DNA of 64,000 nucleotides. Source: Rhodobacterales bacterium LSUCC0387 (lineage in GTDB: Bacteria > Pseudomonadota > Alphaproteobacteria > Rhodobacterales > Rhodobacteraceae). A model generated the notes under the pieces. The model was not told the DNA's origin, did no database searches, and was given only the letters and a program-made list of their open reading frames with translations. The stretch is from assembly GCA_015689775.1 (NCBI GenBank), contig WVSR01000001.1, positions 497,501 through 561,500 of the forward strand, given 5' to 3'. This document shows, in pieces, positions 60,810 through 64,000 of this stretch; position 1 is the stretch's first letter, and each line of letters opens with the position of its first letter. The translations under genes and the position numbers were made by a program.

Positions 60810-62330
60810 CTAATCAAACAGGGACAGTTGTGCCGTGGTATGTTTGGCGGCACGTTTTGTCTTGTGGGGGGATTTGCGGCTGCCATGGCGGGCGAGAACC
60901 GCAACCGCGCCCGCCTTGTGATCAGGCGCTAGGCGCTTTGCCCAAATCTGATCTTTGGCCCATTTGGCGCGCGCCGCAGGGTCAAAGATTGGGTTGGGAT
61001 AGGTTCGTCCCAAAATGCCATGCGCGTCAGGATGCAACCACGGGCGGTGCAGAGCATCCCCCGAAAGCTGTGCAAGTTCAGGCACCCAACGGCGGATGAA
61101 CACCCCCTCGGGGTCTTGATCCAACCCTTGCTTGATCGGGTTATACACGCGTATCGTGTTGATGCCAGTTGTGCCAGATTGCATCTGCACCTGTGACCAA
61201 TGAATTCCGGGCTCATAATCGGTGAACATGCGCGCCAGATGCAGGCCAGTTTCGCGCCAATGGAACCACATGTGATAACTGGCAACTGCCATCACCATCG
61301 CGCGCATCCTAAAATTCAGCCACCCCGTGTGACGCAGGGATCGCATACAGGCGTCCAGAAATGGTAGCCCCGTTTGCCCCTCTTTCCACGCTTCAAACCA
61401 TGGATGTCCCTGTGGATCATCGCGCAGACCATTGTAGGAAGGGTGCATATTCTCCCATTCGATCCGTGGTTCGTCTTCTAGTTTTTGGATGAAATGGCAG
61501 TGCCAATAAAGGCGGGATTGAAAGGCGCGCAGGGATCCGCGCCATTCTTTGTGGCTCGGCCCTTTGGGGAGGGTGCCTGCGCGTTGTGCGGCGGCTTGTG
61601 TCACCTCGCGGAGCGAGATTGTGCCGAATGTCAGATGCGGTGAAAGGCGCGAGCAGGCATCAGCGCCAACAAGCGGGCTAGACATTGCCGCGCGATAGGG
61701 CGCGCCGCGTTCGGTAAGGAAACTGTGCAGCAGCGCGCGTGCTGCCATTGATCCGCCGACTTGCAGGTGATCCCCGCCATCGGGCGCAAGGCCGAGATCC
61801 GTAGGCTTTGGCAAATCCAAACTGGGCGCTTCGTAAATTGGCTCAAGATTTGGGGTTGCATGGCAGGGATGCGACATCTGCCTGTCCCATTCCACCGCCC
61901 ATCCGTTTCGCGAGGTTAGGGTTCGGATGACACCGAATTGACGCGGTTCGTACCATGGGATGGATTTTGATTTGCACCATGCTGCCACCCTTTTGTCGCG
62001 CGCATATGTCCAATCATTCCCAGTTTCTTGATGTGACCAAAGCGCCGCAATTGGGTGAGCAGTTGCGAATTCTTCCAGCGCCGCAACGGCATCCCCGCGA
62101 AGGATCACAAGGGGCTGACCCAAACGTGCTAATGCATCATGTAGTTCAGCTAACGATTGACGAAGAAACATCCAATGTCGTGTGCTTGCATCGGGTTTGG
62201 CCCAAAAATCAGGTTCAATAATATACACAGGTAAGACGGGCCCTCGGGCTGCAGCTAAGGCAAGGCAGGCCTGGTCTGTGACACGTAAATCACGTTTGAA
62301 CCAGACAAGTTGTACGGGCCATCGTTTCAT
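60810..62330 (-). CDS. Cryptochrome/photolyase family protein
   Basis: A 506-residue photolyase. The N-terminal Rossmann-like antenna domain is 'VWFKRDLRVTDQACL'. The C-terminal FAD domain shows 'TGLPFLDACMRSLRHTGWLNFRMRAMV' as separate family words (PFLDACMR, TGWLNFRMR), 'FTDYEPGIHWSQ' and 'FIRRWVPEL'. It probably repairs UV pyrimidine dimers with blue light; the cryptochrome alternative cannot be excluded. The length fits. It is GC-rich like the rest of this side. Confidence 0.9.
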   Translation of the reverse strand: MKRWPVQLVWFKRDLRVTDQACLALAAARGPVLPVYIIEPDFWAKPDASTRHWMFLRQSLAELHDALARLGQPLVILRGDAVAALEEFATAHPIAALWSHQETGNDWTYARDKRVAAWCKSKSIPWYEPRQFGVIRTLTSRNGWAVEWDRQMSHPCHATPNLEPIYEAPSLDLPKPTDLGLAPDGGDHLQVGGSMAARALLHSFLTERGAPYRAAMSSPLVGADACSRLSPHLTFGTISLREVTQAAAQRAGTLPKGPSHKEWRGSLRAFQSRLYWHCHFIQKLEDEPRIEWENMHPSYNGLRDDPQGHPWFEAWKEGQTGLPFLDACMRSLRHTGWLNFRMRAMVMAVASYHMWFHWRETGLHLARMFTDYEPGIHWSQVQMQSGTTGINTIRVYNPIKQGLDQDPEGVFIRRWVPELAQLSGDALHRPWLHPDAHGILGRTYPNPIFDPAARAKWAKDQIWAKRLAPDHKAGAVAVLARHGSRKSPHKTKRAAKHTTAQLSLFD

Positions 62331-62435
62331 ATTGAACTAAAATAGTGTTAGTTTCAGCCGTGTCAGTAATTTGCGTGGTCGACAGTATTAAATTTACAGC
62401 CTAACAGTATCTGATAGCGAAAAATTGGATTGACG

Positions 62436-63368
62436 ATGCCAACTGTTCCAGACCTCCCGCAGAACGTTGTAGTCGCTGCAAGTTTGCCGAGAGATCCCGA
62501 CAACATTAAGGGCCTGGTGTTGATGGGCCTAGGCTTTTTTGTGTTTGCAGCTGTTGACACGATGGCGAAGTTTTTGACAGATGAATTTCATCCAGTTCAG
62601 ATTGTTTGGACCCGCCAGTTAGGTCTTGTTTTTGGCGTAATTGTGATTTTGCTCTGGCGTGGCACAAAAATCTTAAAAACTGGGAAGCCTAAATTGCAAT
62701 TCTTGCGTGGTGCACTTGCTGTAGGTTCGGCAACCTGCTTCATAACAGGAGTTAGCTTTGTCCCTTTGGCTGATGCAATCTCAGTGACTTTTATAGCTCC
62801 GCTGATCGTCACCGTCCTCGGCGCATTGATTTTACGTGAAAAGGTGGGCCTGCACCGATGGTCAGCGATTTTTGTTGGATTTTTAGGTACACTGATCGTA
62901 ATTAGACCAGGCTTAGGGATCGTCCATCCGGCAGTATTTTTGATAGTATTGGCCGCGAGTATGTTTGCGGTTCGCCAAGTCCTTTCCCGTATAATTGCAC
63001 CCTATGACAATACATACACAACTGTTGCTTACACTGCTCTTGTTGGGGTGGCGGTTATCAGCATACCTCTTCCATTTTTCTGGGCATGGCCAAGCGATAA
63101 AAATTCTTTAATCATAATGTTCTTCATGGCAGCGTTTGCGGGCTTGGGCGAGCTTTTGGTGATCCGTGCACTTGAGATTGCGGAAGCTGTAGTTTTGGCT
63201 CCCGTGCATTACTCCATGATATTGTGGTCAGTGATGTATGGGTATTTGGTTTTCGCGCAATTACCAGATGGATGGACCTTAATTGGCACCGCTTTGATCG
63301 TTGCAACTGGTCTTTATACTATGCATCGTGAACGCCTTGCAGCGCGCTTACGCCCTTCCACAGTTTAA
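62436..63368 (+). CDS. EamA/DMT family transporter
   Basis: A 310-residue protein with ten helices in two EamA repeats: 'FVFAAVDTMAKFLTDE' in the first and 'FMAAFAGLGELLVIRALEIA' (parts) in the second. It is likely an exporter of small metabolites. ATG 62436 is used; the ribosome site is weak. The gene is AT-richer than its neighbours. Its end overlaps the convergent MFS gene by 21 bases. Confidence 0.85.
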   Translation: MPTVPDLPQNVVVAASLPRDPDNIKGLVLMGLGFFVFAAVDTMAKFLTDEFHPVQIVWTRQLGLVFGVIVILLWRGTKILKTGKPKLQFLRGALAVGSATCFITGVSFVPLADAISVTFIAPLIVTVLGALILREKVGLHRWSAIFVGFLGTLIVIRPGLGIVHPAVFLIVLAASMFAVRQVLSRIIAPYDNTYTTVAYTALVGVAVISIPLPFFWAWPSDKNSLIIMFFMAAFAGLGELLVIRALEIAEAVVLAPVHYSMILWSVMYGYLVFAQLPDGWTLIGTALIVATGLYTMHRERLAARLRPSTV

Positions 63369-64000
63369 GCGATTTGCGGCGACAGACGATAAGGCTAATA
63401 ATCCGCTTGCAACCATCAAGCACGCCTCAACTCCGCCCCATTGATAGGCGAGACCCGATAAGCCCGTGCCCAACAATCGGCCTGCGGCATTCGCCATGTA
63501 GTAGAAACCAACATCTTGGCTGACCCTCTCGGACTTCGAAAACGCGAGAATGAGGTAAGAGTGTAGTGCCGAATTTACGGCAAACACTGCACCAAAGACC
63601 AACAAACCCAAGACCAGCGTCACAGTTAGCCACGGGGCGGGCGCGCCTGCTGTTGAGACAGTAACCGCCAAAAGCGTAGGGATTGGCACAAGTGCCAAAG
63701 CCCATTGGCGTGCGCTTGCGGACAGTTGCGCCAGATTATCGGCCCCTTTGCGCAGGATGCGCGGGGCCATGGCCTGAACCGCGCCATAAAGGATAATCCA
63801 GACCGCCATGAAGGTGCCAATCATGAAAAAGGCCGCGCGTCTGCTTTCATCGCTGCCATCGGAAAGAACTGCGTAGAAATAAACGGGGATGCCCACCACA
63901 AACCAGACATCCCGCGCGCCGAATAAAAAGACGCGGGCCGCAGACAAGCGATTGATATTTTTGTCTCGCGAGATGACGGTAGAAAACTTGGTCGCTTTGT
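63348..64000 (-). CDS. MFS transporter, C-terminal part (5' end beyond the window)
   Basis: The minus-strand frame stays open from the stop at 63348 to the window edge at 64000. It gives about 216 residues with six hydrophobic segments. 'SAARVFLFGARDVWFVVGIP' (parts) and 'FYYMANAAGRLLGTGLSG' match the second half of a major facilitator protein. The apparent start at 63947 is only an internal TTG. The substrate is unknown. Confidence 0.85.
   Translation of the reverse strand, partial: KATKFSTVISRDKNINRLSAARVFLFGARDVWFVVGIPVYFYAVLSDGSDESRRAAFFMIGTFMAVWIILYGAVQAMAPRILRKGADNLAQLSASARQWALALVPIPTLLAVTVSTAGAPAPWLTVTLVLGLLVFGAVFAVNSALHSYLILAFSKSERVSQDVGFYYMANAAGRLLGTGLSGLAYQWGGVEACLMVASGLLALSSVAANRLNCGRA

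Overview
The window reads as a chromosomal segment of an alphaproteobacterium, most likely Rhodobacterales (Roseobacter group). It opens with the 3' part of a 23S rRNA gene, then 5S rRNA and an initiator tRNA-Met, the order usual for Rhodobacteraceae rrn operons. The remainder is rich in TRAP, ABC and TTT solute transporters. No species can be named from the sequence alone.

Layout. (A) 1-1883: end of an rrn operon with a terminator; a serine-recombinase C-terminal remnant abuts the tRNA. (B) 2.3-21.7 kb: AT-richer catabolic genes for an unknown, probably heterocyclic or aromatic, substrate. These are a DhpH-like FAD hydroxylase, GST, cyclase-family hydrolase, two OsmC proteins, a peroxiredoxin-like protein, a three-subunit molybdenum hydroxylase, a PuuE-like deacetylase, a TRAP transporter, a luciferase-like monooxygenase with an alpha/beta hydrolase, and a flavin reductase. 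A TetR gene lies among them. The motif TTATC-N4-G(A/C)TAA or a 9/10 match occurs in the four divergent promoter regions of the first 12 kb, once in three of them and twice in the TRAP one. (C) 22.4-36.8 kb: a LacI-family-regulated cluster. A CUT1 ABC importer is followed in one direction by an HpsN/HisD-like dehydrogenase, two SnoaL-type proteins, an SDR, the LacI gene, a bicupin, a MetE-like zinc protein, an alpha/beta hydrolase and an RraA-like protein. A third SnoaL-type gene is divergent. Three operator-like palindromes sit between the divergent genes. (D) 37.0-42.6 kb: a complete Dpp/Opp-type ABC importer, flanked by short tRNA-3'-end-like repeats.

(E) From about 42.9 kb the sequence becomes clearly GC-richer and looks like core genome: dgoA-dgoK-GDSL hydrolase, a fused MFS/spermidine-synthase-like protein, a shikimate dehydrogenase homologue, MFS, a zinc-ribbon protein, a solute-binding protein with a TctE/TctD-type two-component system facing tctCBA, an AbrB-family protein, glpR-glpK facing glpD, a photolyase, an EamA exporter and an MFS gene cut by the window end.

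Interpretation. The 2-42.7 kb stretch looks like an accessory island of stacked catabolic modules next to tRNA-fMet. The two best candidates for undescribed systems are the heterocycle-type cluster B with its shared operator, and the LacI operon C with its unusual enzyme combination. Substrates cannot be assigned from sequence alone.
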